Shown here piece after piece: positions 29,219-41,172 of a stretch of DNA of 64,000 nt (the first letter of the stretch is position 1; each line of letters starts with the position of its first letter). The stretch is taken from the NCBI GenBank assembly GCA_900175165.2, contig FWWN02000599.1, positions 60,664 through 124,663 of the forward strand, in the 5' to 3' direction. The notes beneath the pieces are model-generated. The model saw nothing but the letters and a program-made list of their open reading frames with translations. It did no database searches and had not been told where the DNA came from. The position numbers and the translations under genes were made by a program. Source of the stretch: Rhizomucor pusillus (lineage: Eukaryota; Mucoromycota; Mucoromycetes; Mucorales; Lichtheimiaceae).

Positions 29219-31344
29219 ACTGTCAAGTTTCTGTTCAGGGCGTGTGACCCTGCATTCGTTACCCCTCCTTCCCCCGCTCCTTCCTCCGGAAATTCCATCC
29301 TCCCCGCTTCACGTTATTCTGTATTACTGCACATTGTTACTGCTCATTGCTACATACTCTTAAAATCGATATCACTTGTGTGTGATGAAATATCGGATCC
29401 AAGCTTTCCTGCTTTCCATTCAAAAAAGACAATGATGATGAGTAGCCTGAAAAATTTTGGGAATGTATTCATCAATGCATTTTACGACTTGTAGTGATCT
29501 GAGAATATCCAAGGAAGATGCACACTAAATAGTTGGCTTAACTGACATTCGGATGTCTTCCGCTATGAACGATGATTTCGATTTAATTGCGAAAAGAAAA
29601 GAAAAGAAAAAAAAAGGTAACAAAATGGACTCTGTAGCACTCGATCAGCTTTTACTTTTTCTGTAACGAAGTATGCCTTTAGAAACTCCCAACAGGTAGG
29701 CAATTGCTGGCAATCGTTGGCAAAATGGTGCAACGATAACAGCATAATGTTATTTGCAGAGTTGTTGAGCTTGACAGTAATGCCCGAGGATATGGAACCT
29801 GCTTCATTCGCTCAGTTTCGGCTAACAGTAATGTAAAGCGTAACGACAAGGCGCAGATTCACGCGAACGATGCTGCTCTGCAGAGCCAACGGCCTGTGGT
29901 ACTGTGAAACTTTCAGCAGAGAGTATGTCACAGTTTGATTCAAAGTTTGGTTTCTTTACATAGTAGTAGAGTCTTCCATACTGGCTTCTGGAACACCGTA
30001 TGCATGTGAAGCCGCTGATGATGTAAACATATATAAAAAAAAAAGGGCACCGTTTTATTAGCGAACCGGGTCTCCACGCATCACTAGTCAGTAGACCCTA
30101 AATATTTCTATCGTCAGATCAGTCTATTACTGCAAATGAAGCGAATCTGATTATTCAAATTGGATCGTAGAATGGCTACGATATTTTCAGCAAACAAGAT
30201 GCATTTTTCTTTAAAAAGCCTGCTATGTGATACATGACGACAGTACTTAGCGTGGGTCCCGCTTCTCAATCAGGCAATTTTCACAAATGCCGTGTCCTGG
30301 AAAAGATATCGGCAAGAACAGAAAGAGGCAAAGTTGCGCCGAGAAGAATTCTTCTACAAGGCATCATCCTATTGATGGTGTTCAAGGATACAACGAGATA
30401 GCAAACAATCTCGTATACCCGGTGCTTTAAACCGGACAATATGAGTCACTTCCGCGTCTGGTCTTTCCACGGACAGCACGGCTGAGCTCGAGATACTCAG
30501 CCAAGTCATTCCAAGGTACTAGGCAGGAAAATCTTTACCGTTATGGAAAAGGTACCTCAATACCGCGCTTTGACATACCAATTTATCAAATCACATGTCT
30601 TTATTCAAATGAGTATGGCGTGGATACTGCAAGAGAGAAAGGAAAAAAGCAAGAGAGATGTATTGCTGAGCTTATCGCTAGTAAGCTAGCACTTTTACCC
30701 GCTGAGTCTGGATTTCATGGCTCCACACAGCGACTTACCCGGCCGACCCACCCTGGCAACTCGTCTGCCTGAAAAGTTTTCGTTCTCTTTTTTATTCCTT
30801 TTGCATAGGATACACGCAGGAATATCACATTTGCTGCTGTCTTTTCAAAATAGGCGCATAACAAGTGTACTTTTGCGTTTTCTTGCTTGAACAACGCCTT
30901 ACTCCCCCACCACCCCTTCCTCTTGAGACTCAACTAAAGCGAAATACAAAAAAAAAGTCAGGGCCGTCGCGCGACCGTTTTCATACCCGCACCCTCTACA
31001 ATATTCAAGGTACTTGGCCAACGCAACGCAATCCTGATTGTCGCCTGCATTCACCTGGCATAACAATCCATAGTCATTTCAAAACGGACGAAAAGCCACC
31101 AGCTCGTGGAGAGGTACGTGACACCGCCGGCGTCGTTTTCTATGCATATATACTTATTTGTTTCCATTGCCCCAGATTCTTATTATGGCACAGGTAAAGA
31201 GCGAGTGTATTCCCGGATCACATGGTGGTGGACTGAACTGATCCTGGATTACGGAAATACATAAAGAAGACGACAACAACAACCGTGAATCACGCTCAGC
31301 CGCAAAAGGCCCGGAAAAAGCCAGTAAGTTTACAAAAGTACTAG
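29219..31344. other. Gene-poor spacer, about 2.1 kb
   Basis: Divergent region between the sirtuin gene (minus) and the PSP1-domain gene (plus). No protein family, tRNA or repeat was recognised on either strand. The last 400 bases (30900-31340) may hold leader exons of the PSP1 gene: a pyrimidine tract ending CCCCAG at 31175 and a GTAAAG donor at 31195 look like a small upstream exon. Confidence 0.45.
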
Positions 31345-33021
31345 TGTGGGAACATGCAGATTCCAACAATGATGGCATTTTTCACCAGCAATCCGAAAAG
31401 GGATCAAAAGAGGGACAGACGTCGTCACGGAATGATTCGACCTCGCAACAGCAGGATTTGCATTTTGAGGGACCGTCCATATTCAAGGAAGTGGATACCC
31501 ATGCGCCGGCGCATGAACTAAACACAGCTCCAAATGTAGCTGACAACAACAACAACAACAACAACAACAATGATGATGATGATGATGAGGAGGAGGAGGA
31601 GGAAGAATACGGAAGCGTGCTGGCAGTCCCCATGCTGCCTGGAGTATCACTCGAACCCATTTACCGACAGCAACGCAGCTTTTCTTTTTCAATGGGACAG
31701 GATCCCGAGTTTTTTGGGTACAACGATTACGAAGACGACGATGATAATAATAGCATTCGGCAATTCAAGAGGTCGCTGGAAACCATGGCAGAAGAAGACG
31801 AAACGTTGCTTGCAGACGAGGATGTTGACTTGAGCAGATTTCGGACCCGGTCAAAGTCGTCCGGCGCTGCGTTGGCTATGCTATCTACTTCGCAGCAAAG
31901 CTCACTGCTACAGCAATTTGTGCATCGTGGACAGGACCATGATCAGACCGCATCAGACTCGTAAGTGTCAGGATACAGAAAGTAGAAAGAGAGTACGGAG
32001 GTCTACAATACAGAAAATAATTATAGGGACGCGGAAAACAAGTCTTCATCTCCGGTGCGTGATCCGGTGCAGCAGCTGGCTGCGCGCATAGAGAACATGG
32101 AGATAAATGCTGGTACCCCTCCTTATCATCCCGGATCCTACCCAGCACACATGCCGGTGACGTTCCCTATGCATCCACATCAGGAAATCTATTCTCCACA
32201 CCATCCACCTCCTCATCCGCCTAATGCTCCTTCACATCCCAACGCTCATCCGCAGGGCGCCGCCGCGCTTCCGCCATCGGGCTTCCATCCGCCGCCACAT
32301 CCACCTCCGTACTTGCATCGACATCCACAATCGGGCGCTTCTCCGGAGCAAACGGTCGAGTCCGACTCGCGTGCCTATCACGACATGGGCAAAGGCGTAT
32401 CGTTACACAAACTACCGGAAGGAACGCCGCTGTACCTGGTCGAGTTCAAGGCAAAACGCACCGATTTCTTCTATCTCGAATCACAGCATGGATCGAAACC
32501 TAAAATTAACGACCTAGTAATAGTCGAAGCCGATCGTGGAAAGGACCTCGGCAAAGTTATTAAGCAAGACTTGAATGTTGATCAGCTTGTTGCCCTCTAT
32601 ATTGAAAAACAAAAAGAACAGCAGCACACAGACGAGCACTCTGGTGGTTCTCCCCGAGGAGGAGGAACAGAAGGAGACCACGCGGAGATCTCAAAATCAG
32701 ATATCCATATCAAGCGTATATACCGCCTCGCTTTGCCTGAGGAAATCGGTCTCCTTGCTCACAAGAAAGAAGACGAGCAACGAGCTTTAGCAGTGTGCCA
32801 ACAAAAGACCCGTCAACGTAAACTGCCCATGGAAGTCGTGGATGCTGAATTTCAATGGTACTTTTCTACATGCAATCTCCTATCCTAACCTGTGTGAACT
32901 AATACTTTTGCGCAGGGACCGTCGCAAGCTTACCTTTTATTTCATGGCTGAACGCCGCATTGACTTTAGGGAATTGGTTCGTGAACTGTTCAAGATCTAC
33001 AAGACACGTATTTGGATGTAA
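31345..33021 (+). CDS. PSP1 C-terminal domain protein
   Basis: Three exons are clear (31345-31961, about 32027-32857, about 32916-33021), about 525 residues. The C-terminal PSP1 domain runs from [15 protein letters not shown] through [17 protein letters not shown] and [13 protein letters not shown] to [25 protein letters not shown] and the final KTRIWM. The N-terminal half is disordered: asparagine, aspartate and glutamate runs encoded by AAC, GAT and GAG repeats (31546-31605), and a histidine/proline-rich part. Yeast PSP1 was found as a suppressor of DNA polymerase alpha mutants; its kinetoplastid relatives bind mRNA cap-binding complexes. The biochemical role here is unknown. The frame opens at an acceptor (CTAG at 31344), so the start codon is in an upstream exon that I could not fix; ATG 31187 or one near 31140 are candidates. 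Confidence 0.8.
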
Positions 33022-33642
33022 GATGATATACTCTGTTGGTGCCTGAGCGGAGCTAACGCCCACGGCAAATAGGTGTGCTGTGAATACCAACAAATCATCT
33101 CCTTGATAACGTTCTTCTATTTGTTTTTCCTCTTGTCTATAGTAACTGTACCTCACCTTTGTGTTCTTTCTCTTCTCTCTTCCTTTGTTTTCTCTTTTAA
33201 TTTTACCGAGTTCGACTAAGGCAGCGTAGGACTCTCTACACCCCGATCCAATCCGCCGATGTATACAATTCTTTTGGCAAGTTCAAAAACAGAAAACATA
33301 TAATATACAAACACTCTACGCGCGCACGCGCACTCACGCGCAACTTTTTGCAATAAAAATTAGCAGCTGATGTTCTCGATTGACTGACCAACTGTAAACT
33401 CAGACCGAATAGATACTTGAAACTCTTCCGTTCACATGATGCTACATTTACAAGCAATAAATAAGAAAATCGATTATTATTTTTCGACTCCAAAACAAGT
33501 AAATATCGAAAGGGGACAAGCTACAGCAGAGACACAATGATGGGGAAGTAAAAAAAAAAAAATGGGAAAAACATGAGATGTTGAGGAAAGAATAGTGAGA
33601 GAGATAGAGAGGGAGAGAGAAAGGTCTATGGACAGTTTATTC
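33022..33642. other. Convergent 3' region
   Basis: 620 bases between the stop codons of the PSP1-domain gene (plus) and the chitin deacetylase gene (minus). It contains an alternating purine-pyrimidine run rich in CG and CA (about 33317-33343) and A-rich tracts. No gene is seen. Confidence 0.5.
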
Positions 33643-35026
33643 TTAACCCAAAAGGGCGGTGGCGAGAACACCGGCCATCAAAAGAACGGACGATGGCAAG
33701 ACCGAGGAAGCAGCGCTGGGGGAGTTAGAAGCGCCAGGGACGACACCGGAGCCGGTAGCAGTGCTTGCGTTCTGGTTAACAGCCTGTTCAAAGTTGGGGA
33801 AGGTGATAACATCTTCGACGTAAGGGTGAGAGATGTTCATGCAGGTAGCGACGTCGAGGACGTGCTTGTAGGCCTTCTTGATTTCAGAGTAGTGCTGAAC
33901 CATAAAGTCCATAGTCATATTGTTGATTTCGTGGGTCAAGACAATGTTACCAGAGTTGGTGAAGGTGCCGTTGGTGCCCATCTGAATAAAGTCCTCGTAG
34001 TTCTGGTTGACGGTCTGGGTGGTGATACCAGGAGTGGTGTTGGCAGCCCAGTCATCAGTGTCCAAGTTCCAGAGGATAGCAGTCAAGTTGAGTTGGGTAG
34101 CGATCCAGCGGACACGGTCGTCAAGATCACCGAGAGCCTAAAGAATAATTGATAAATATTTGGCAAAACTGAAAGGTTGCAATTGTTTTGATTTGCACTT
34201 ACAGGACGCCAGTAGAGAGGAGTGACACCGGTGACATACTTGATAGCCTTGGAAGTGTAGTACAGTTCAGCCAAAACTTCTTGGTTGGTCAAGGTAGTCA
34301 TCGTCTTGTGGGACCATGTGTGACCAGCAATGTGGTGGCCATCCTTAACACCGCGGAGAGCGCCGTAGGGCCAGTTGATGACGTTGGAGCCGATGTAGAA
34401 CATGGAAGCCTTTTGGTTGTTCTGCTGCAAAAAGTCGTAGAAGGCATTGTGAGAGCAGTTTGGACCGTCATCGAATGTCTAAGCAAAAGTAAATGCAGAA
34501 AAAATTGGAAATTAGCTTCAGGAGAACCTAGTTAGGAGACCGTCTGATCTTGTTCACTTACCAAACCCCAGGTCTCGGGCTCTGCGCAAGCAACAATGTC
34601 AGCATAGATGCCTTGGGTCTTTGGAGTGGTGCACTGAGAAGCAGACCACCAGCAGTCGGGATCATTTTGAGTATCGTAACCAGTCAAGTCCAAACCACCG
34701 TCGGCAGTCAACTTTCGAACTGGGATGTTGGGTGCCTTGGACCAGTCAATGGAGTTGTAAAGGTTCTGGAATTCTTGGGTGGTGTTCATGCCGTTGCTAG
34801 TGGCGATATCCCAGTTGGAAGGCCACTCGGCAGGGTTGACGGTAAAAGGTGATTGATAGTACTGACATTCAGTAGCGGGATCTTGCGAAGTAGTTTGAGG
34901 GATGTCAGGGATAGTAATGTTGGTGGGATCAGTCTTGGTGGTCGTAAGGTTGGTTGTAACAGCATCTACAGCCAATGCTGATGCGAACACCAGAACGGCA
35001 GTGGCGGCGGCTCGGTGCATCATCAT
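33643..35026 (-). CDS. Chitin deacetylase (CE4/NodB domain), GPI-anchored
   Basis: Exons 35026-34562, 34478-34203 and 34137-33643 give 411 residues. A signal peptide (about 1-22) is followed by a Thr/Asn-rich segment with N-glycosylation sites, then the polysaccharide deacetylase domain. Motifs are TFDDGP (156-161, base and metal aspartates), HTWSH (208-212, metal histidines), RPALGDLDDRVRW (from 246, motif 3), DTDDW (273-277) and LTHE (314-317, catalytic histidine). The last 40 residues are Ser/Ala-rich and end in a hydrophobic tail, fitting a GPI anchor. The enzyme would convert cell-wall chitin to chitosan. Motif 3 is RPALG instead of the common RPPYG. A TATA box stands 60 bases upstream. 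Confidence 0.93.
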
Positions 35027-35085
35027 GAAAAGAAAAAAATGAGTGGAAAAGAGACAAAGGATGGCGATCCCCGATGTGCGACAGA

Positions 35086-35093
35086 TTTATATA
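35086..35093 (-). promoter_or_regulatory. TATA box of the chitin deacetylase gene
   Basis: TATATAAA on the minus strand, about 60 bases before the ATG at 35026. The position suits a strongly or conditionally expressed cell-wall gene. Confidence 0.55.
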
Positions 35094-36745
35094 CGCAAAA
35101 AAAAGACAAGCGCACTAAAAGTATGCGATCCAATTCTTTTTTTGGATCCCTTTAACAAAAGGAGCCCAGTAACAGGAGAAGATGTATCTTTTGCACTCCA
35201 CACTGTAAACTCTACCGTCACGGACCTCTCTACCGCTCTGTATATGTTTCTCGACCGGCTTGCTCCATTTTGTGCTATTGTGCTATCGCAGTAACCTTTT
35301 CGCTCTGCAATTTTCCCGAATTTGTATCTTTTTGGGTGGGCCAGAATTTTATACGCCATAATCCCGCTAGCGTCCTTCTAAATTTAGTACGACACAACTA
35401 TTTATTGTTGTCATTTTGCCTAAAGCTAGGCAAAAGAACCAAATACAGGCAATCAGCGCACCCGAGTGGCTTCTGTAGAAACATCCCGTAGCTGTTTCCA
35501 CGCGCGTACTCGTTTGGGGCCGATGAACGCAGCCTTCGCCATGACGATGTATTTTGCCTGTTTTTTGCCTGTGCAACCGTAGATCATCCTTCCTATTCCC
35601 CTTTCCCCCATGCTGTAGAAGGTACCCGGAACACAAGCGTCCAGATGCTACTTAGTGGAAAACACCATACAAAGTAAATTTTACACGTGCAGCGTCGTAC
35701 CTTAGCTTAAGGCGCGTATCGTGTGTTGGCGGGACCTCAACTGCCGGATTAAAGATCTCGCTGTGAAGAAAAATTTCTTCTCCGCGTATGTTTCAAACCA
35801 TATGCAAATAATCAGGTCTAATTTCCTGAGAAACATGAATAGCTCTACCACCGCAGCACTCTATCGTGGAGACAGTAAAAGTAAAGATAAATTCAGAACC
35901 AATAATTCGGGCTTTGACATATTTGAGTTGCTTCGCTCGATACCGGGCAAATAGGAATGACGCCTATACGGAGAAGATCTGATTCGTTTGACAGCAATTC
36001 CCTTCATTCACGACCTAACGACCAGAGAACTATGGTCTACAGCACCGTTATAAATAAAAAACCCAAATTTTCATCGCACATAGGTCATCAATTATCTCCT
36101 CCTTGTGCGTTCCTCTCTATTTCTTTTACGGGTTTCTATTAATTACTTGCGGGTTTTAAGATGTTTTTAGAAAGCGCCTCAATGAGATGAGAAACTTTCG
36201 TGGTTTCGGGAATCTTCTGGCCCGGGTCAGCATCGTCGTTACTCAGCCTTAAAACCTCCAGGTACAACGCATGGCCGTGCCTACAGAAAAATAAAATTAA
36301 GGGTAAGGGACCAACACAGCTGATGTATAAAAAGGAGAGAGTATTCCTTTAGATTTCCCTTTTTCCTCCGTTCAAGATCCACACTCTTTGTCGGCTACTC
36401 CTCCTTTTTCGTCTGAGCACCCAATTCATCTTATCCAATCCATTCTTACAAGTATATAGGTATATAAACAGCGACGTAATTGCTGTTGAGAGGAAGCAAT
36501 CGCATTTCAGCACGACCGGAAACGTCAAAGATCCCGCGGACGCGTGAATTCTGAATTTGGAGCAGGCAATTGATCGACTCTGGTGCCGAAGAAGAAATAT
36601 CGATCCTCCTCCGCAAAAAGAATGGGTGCGGATACAGAAACACCGCAATCTGGCGTAACCGGTCGAAACTGAGAAAAGGTTCTGAACGAAACGGACGGAT
36701 TATATTATTGTGCCTAGCTAATACCCTTTAATTTCTCCAATCCAG

Positions 36746-37237
36746 TCGAGAGAGAAAGAGAGAGCGAGCCGCCGATTAAGCCGTGCAGTCAACCGCCCGG
36801 AACTAAACGATTTGGAAAGGGAACTTTGTTTGTGTTTGCTTGTTGCACAATTACCGGAGAAAAACAGACGCGTAGATCCATTTATTTGGCGTACAAAAAT
36901 GCCAAGAAGATATGCAATAAGTTATGTAACGCACGCAGCATCCAAGCACGTATTCTTTCCCCGCCATCACGAGGAGATCCCAGGAAAGACTTTTTCCATA
37001 AGTCTAACGGATTCTGTGGAGTTCAACATGACTGAAATGATATGGCCTGCACTCTTGCTAATTAGAAGGCGCCAAAGTAACCAATGTGACCGGATTATGT
37101 TAGTAAGCTCCTTTGATGTAGCTCGGGTCTTGGTAGGGGTGGCTTCTCCAGACAAATCGTTTGTATTGAGATTATTCCAAGACCCATTGAGTGCTCGTTG
37201 GATATGTGCTGGTAGCAGTGCCTTGAGCAAGACATAG
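36746..37237 (+). CDS. Unassigned open frame with promoter-like upstream signals (tentative)
   Basis: 163 uninterrupted codons follow a good acceptor (TTTCTCCAATCCAG at 36745, with CTAAT upstream). A short possible first exon begins at ATG 36622 (MGADTETPQSG, donor GTAACC), and a TATAAAAA box stands at 36326. The translation begins SREKERASRR and contains LERELCLCLLVAQLPEKNRR. No domain is recognised. The opposite strand is also open over part of this stretch (36967-37311), so coding on either strand is uncertain. Confidence 0.2.
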   Translation, partial: SREKERASRRLSRAVNRPELNDLERELCLCLLVAQLPEKNRRVDPFIWRTKMPRRYAISYVTHAASKHVFFPRHHEEIPGKTFSISLTDSVEFNMTEMIWPALLLIRRRQSNQCDRIMLVSSFDVARVLVGVASPDKSFVLRLFQDPLSARWICAGSSALSKT

Positions 37238-37879
37238 TCACGTGACCGGCTTCCGTCAAGAAATGGGGAAAGCAGATAAATTTGCTCCAAAGCTCGGGAC
37301 GTAGTATCCATGCTCCAAAAAGGGTTTTCAAAATGACAGAGTACATTTGGCCAATTTTCTTTTGCGTGCGCTGGTACGGTTACGAATTTGCCCAGAAAGT
37401 ATAACCTGCGTTGCTATCGTCGGAAGTTACCATGGAATCAATGAACGCGTCCGTATTAACACAACACGTTGCACGGATAAAGTATCAATATGGGATAGCT
37501 GTATTCAGTGCCGCATTGAAGAGCTCTTTCTAGCCTTAGAGTATTCAAGGCGGCCTCATTGTCGACATTAAGTCGTTGATATGGCGTTATATACTTTTGC
37601 AATTCTTGCGATGCGGCTGTGGGGAACATACTAGTTGCAAAGATTGGCATGTATTATACTTTCTGCTAATTCAGAACCGGAGCAAATGATCAGGGCTCGT
37701 AAGCAATTGAGCTGAAAGGCGCGTCAATCGGTCGAAAAGAGTCTTCCCAGTCTAGCCAAGTTGAATCAGTATTTATAACCTTGCTAGCCCGTTCTTCTTG
37801 ACTTCCCTCTTGTTGAATAGCCTTTGCAGAGTACGCACTAGCAATTTATTCGATTAGCGGTATTCCTTCGTATTCGTCC

Positions 37880-38255
37880 ATGCCAACGACCCCTATGCAG
37901 AAGGTGGTCCTGGAATACACTCCTTCTCAGGTCGGTCGTTTGCAACGGGAAGTCGTTGGCTTCCTTATCTGCCGTTCGTAAGTCCTCCACGCATCAGCAA
38001 AGTCGTCCTTGAGAGACGTAACCGGCGCAAAGGAGGAAATGACTTAGACCTTGTATAGTAATCTTGAGCCTTTCTGCTTCTCCTCTCGCTGTTGTATTGG
38101 CAAGACAAGATGTGAGGCCTCAGTTTCATTGCATGCTCAAACTTATCCGTCGTATCCTGTGCAGCTTCTTGCTACATATTCGTCAAAATTTCCTTTGTCT
38201 TCAAATGGCCATGCTTGCATCCGTCGAAATCGTTGCGCAAGGCGACGAACTCTAA
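37880..38255 (+). CDS. Unassigned two-exon open frame (tentative)
   Basis: ATG 37880 opens MPTTPMQKVVLEYTPSQVGR and ends at a GTAAGT donor near 37978. Splicing to the acceptor GACTTAG at about 38048 keeps a frame of about 67 codons to TAA at 38255. Composition is hydrophobic and basic. No family is recognised, and the joined length is only about 100 residues. It could be a small gene or a decayed one. Confidence 0.18.
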
Positions 38256-39095
38256 TCAAGATTCATACTTATTCAGCAGTTAGCATGCACACGTATTATC
38301 AAATTCCATTTAACTTAATGTGTATATCGAGAATGTCACCTACGCTAAAGCAATGTCTAGCTCTATGTCACAAGACATCTGGGTACACGCCATCTATTTT
38401 CGGCAAGACTTGAGAGATTATTGTTTTCTGGGAAATGAAAATGAAAACAAAAAAGTCTTGACTTTTAGGAGCTAGGCCTCCTTATAGATCCAAGAATGAA
38501 GTCATCTTTCGCTCCTTGTTCACAATTGGTGCCGATCATAGCTTTTTGGACCAAACTTTGATTGTCCTGCGGCAATGCTCCTATTATTTTATGAGCCCTG
38601 ATCGTTTTCTGCTAAAGCCAGTCGAGGAGAGGCATTATACATAAATATCCAATTTATATCTGAAAGAGATCTCGCCATCATTCCTTCCCTTTTGTCCTGA
38701 TGACCCGGCCCACATACAGCGCGATGTAGTACTGTATTTCGAAAAATAAGTCGCGTTTTGCAGATGCATTTGGCGGACTTGCGAAGCTAAGCATGACGCT
38801 AATAAACGACATTAGTTGTCGCGTTGCCGAAGTTTGATATGCGTCGCATTTCACAAACCTGTCTAGAAATGTGACAAGGCCATGCCGAGCTCCTCCCGCC
38901 AAGTGCATGCAAGCCGCGGTGCATAGTTCAGATGGTGAGCATTAAGAACATATTATAGGAAAAGAATGACACTTACTGAATACCTGTTACTCATTTTCTC
39001 ATTGTTTGTTTAAATGTGTATCCTATCTATCTGTCACCCATGATCTCATACTGCAACCCGTTGTCGTATGCCATCGACTTACTGTAACACCTACA

Positions 39096-39353
39096 TCACA
39101 CGTGCTCTCTGTTGCGACATTTATCTAAACATTTATGAGAGTGCGAGACAAACCCTTCGAAATCGCTCAAACTTATACAATTGCAATTGCATGCTTCATT
39201 ACTTCTGGTCATGAGTGTCTCCTTCTCCAAGAACCTATTGCGCTTCATGTTGACATGGAAGGCAGACTCATATAGGAAGACACAATTAGTCCTAAAGTCC
39301 ATATCGGTTCCCTCCCATTTGCGAACCCAGTCAAGACGCTCTTGAATCTTGAA
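39096..39353 (-). mobile_element. Eroded Tc1/mariner-IS630-like transposase fragment
   Basis: The minus-strand translation contains QERLDWVRKWEGTDMDF followed by NCVFLYESAFHVNMKR. From memory of the family, this matches the block around the second catalytic aspartate of Tc1/IS630-type transposases, normally of the form CVFLDESGF-NM. Here the aspartate of the DES triad is tyrosine. The frame ends soon after without the DDE-proximal glutamate, and nothing intact is seen upstream. It is therefore a dead fragment of an element, not an active copy. No terminal inverted repeats were found by eye. Confidence 0.55.
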
Positions 39354-41172
39354 GGAGGAAAGCTGGCCTAAACATATTTACATGCTTTATATACTCTTGG
39401 AGGTGCTAAGCTTTGTACGACAATATCTCCGGAAGATGCCGACATCCACACTTGGGAGAATGCGAAATAGGTTTTCATTGTATGACGAATTTAATTTATG
39501 GGAAGAGTGTACATTGCTTTTCCAGACGAATTCCGCTCATTTTAGAGCTTTGGTTCTCGAACTCGAGTCTGTTGGTTCTGTGTAATGGAACCTGCCAGAC
39601 CATGACAATACAGTGTTTTCACAAATTGAAGTCGGCCTCCCCCCCAAAAAAAAAAAAAAATCAAGTCGTGGGTTTCTGAACCAAGAAGAGGAAGCGAGAG
39701 GGAGGGTATGCTGAACTCCGGGACACTATCTTAGCTTTTTGAAGGCGACAATGGATGAGATGGACAAGTATCCGCACATGAAGAGCTACTATCGCTTATT
39801 TCTTTTGAGCAACAGCAATGACGTCTGCAGCGCTGATCCAGCCTTTCTCGATAACAAGCTACTCTTGCGCCTGGAACATCTTGAATATCGATTTGTGCAC
39901 ATCGCTGTCATCCAAATATCTTGTTATTTTGTCAGCGCAGACTTGCAAAATCCCGTGACATTGAGTGGATTGTCGCCCGTTCTGTCGACTGTTCAAGCGT
40001 TCTGTTGGCTTTCCAGGCGTTCTGTAGGCCTTACTCACTTCATTGAAGCGATTTCTGTGTGCACACGTGTGGGACTGCTGCAATGAACGCGCACGCCATT
40101 TACCCTATTTTCGTGATTCTTGGCAACCACACCCTCTCATTCGTCATGGAAAACATAGAAGTTGACTCAAAACCTGAAAAGGGCATTCTTTGCACACTGT
40201 GCCCGCGAATCTGTACCACGAGAGCCCAGCTGCGCAACACAAGTGGGATTGCCACACGATGACAGTAATGTCATGATGAAAGTAAGCCCGGTTGGTGACT
40301 GCACGAATATCTTTACAACACTGCAGAGCTTTGGCTCGCATATCAAAACGGACGCATGACGGTCGCTTTTTAGGCAGTTATTGTCTGTCCGAGAGTGGCT
40401 ATTTTCTGTCTGTCCGAAGTAAATCTCATTTGAGGGATCTACTTCAAATGAAGAAAGAAATCTCTTATCCGTCAATGAACCATTTACCTGTCAGTTTGTT
40501 GCACAAGGCATCTCTTCCGTGTAATTCAAGAACTACATTGTACAGCTTTCTGCTCTAAAACAAGGTGCCTTCTTTACATGGTCGTCTTTTCTATAAATAT
40601 ATTTAGCGCACGTTAAGCAACGAGACGGCATAGATTCTGCATATTTAGGCTACCGATTATGCTTTACTGTTTTGCTCGGACATGCAAGATAGAAAAGTCA
40701 TCGTATTGCACGAATATTATGATTACAATCTTCGATTCAGAGCCTGAATACATCTAAACCTTCAATAGTCTTCTTCGTGTTTGAATTTGCGAGGTAGGCT
40801 GTTCGCGGCATGTTTCAATTTTCAACCCGTGGATCCTTGAGGTCAACATAGTTATACCGCTGAGAGGCCTATGTCAGAAGAGCATTTTATTATCATCTTC
40901 AGAGCATATAAGAAAAAAGGAAAGGTGTATAAATCATGTACCAGGACGAAGATTATACTGATTGGAGGCAGTAACAATTTTGACGAGAAAATCGTCTAAA
41001 ACACCTTAAAGTTCTCTATATAATTCCTACGACGCAGAAAATGCAATACATACAATGTATTGACTTGGTATATCATGTTCGCCGAAGGCTTGCTTCGAAT
41101 TCATTTCTATATTCTTTTTGTAAACAAGATAGACGGAAGGAGATTTAAGCAGGGTAACGGATATCTGTTGCG

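Larger units (their letters stand above)
35027..41172. other. Gene-poor 6-kb region with relics
   Basis: No recognisable intact gene lies between the chitin deacetylase and tricalbin genes. Base composition is AT-richer than in neighbouring exons. Separate entries cover two unassigned open stretches (36746-37237, 37880-38255) and a Tc1/IS630-like relic (39096-39353). Other unexplained open pieces on the minus strand are 36967-37311, 38678-38950 and 40167-40475. They have protein-like composition but no family I recognise. A C-run followed by about 17 A occurs at 39640-39660. Overall it looks like a graveyard of decayed sequence. Confidence 0.5.
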
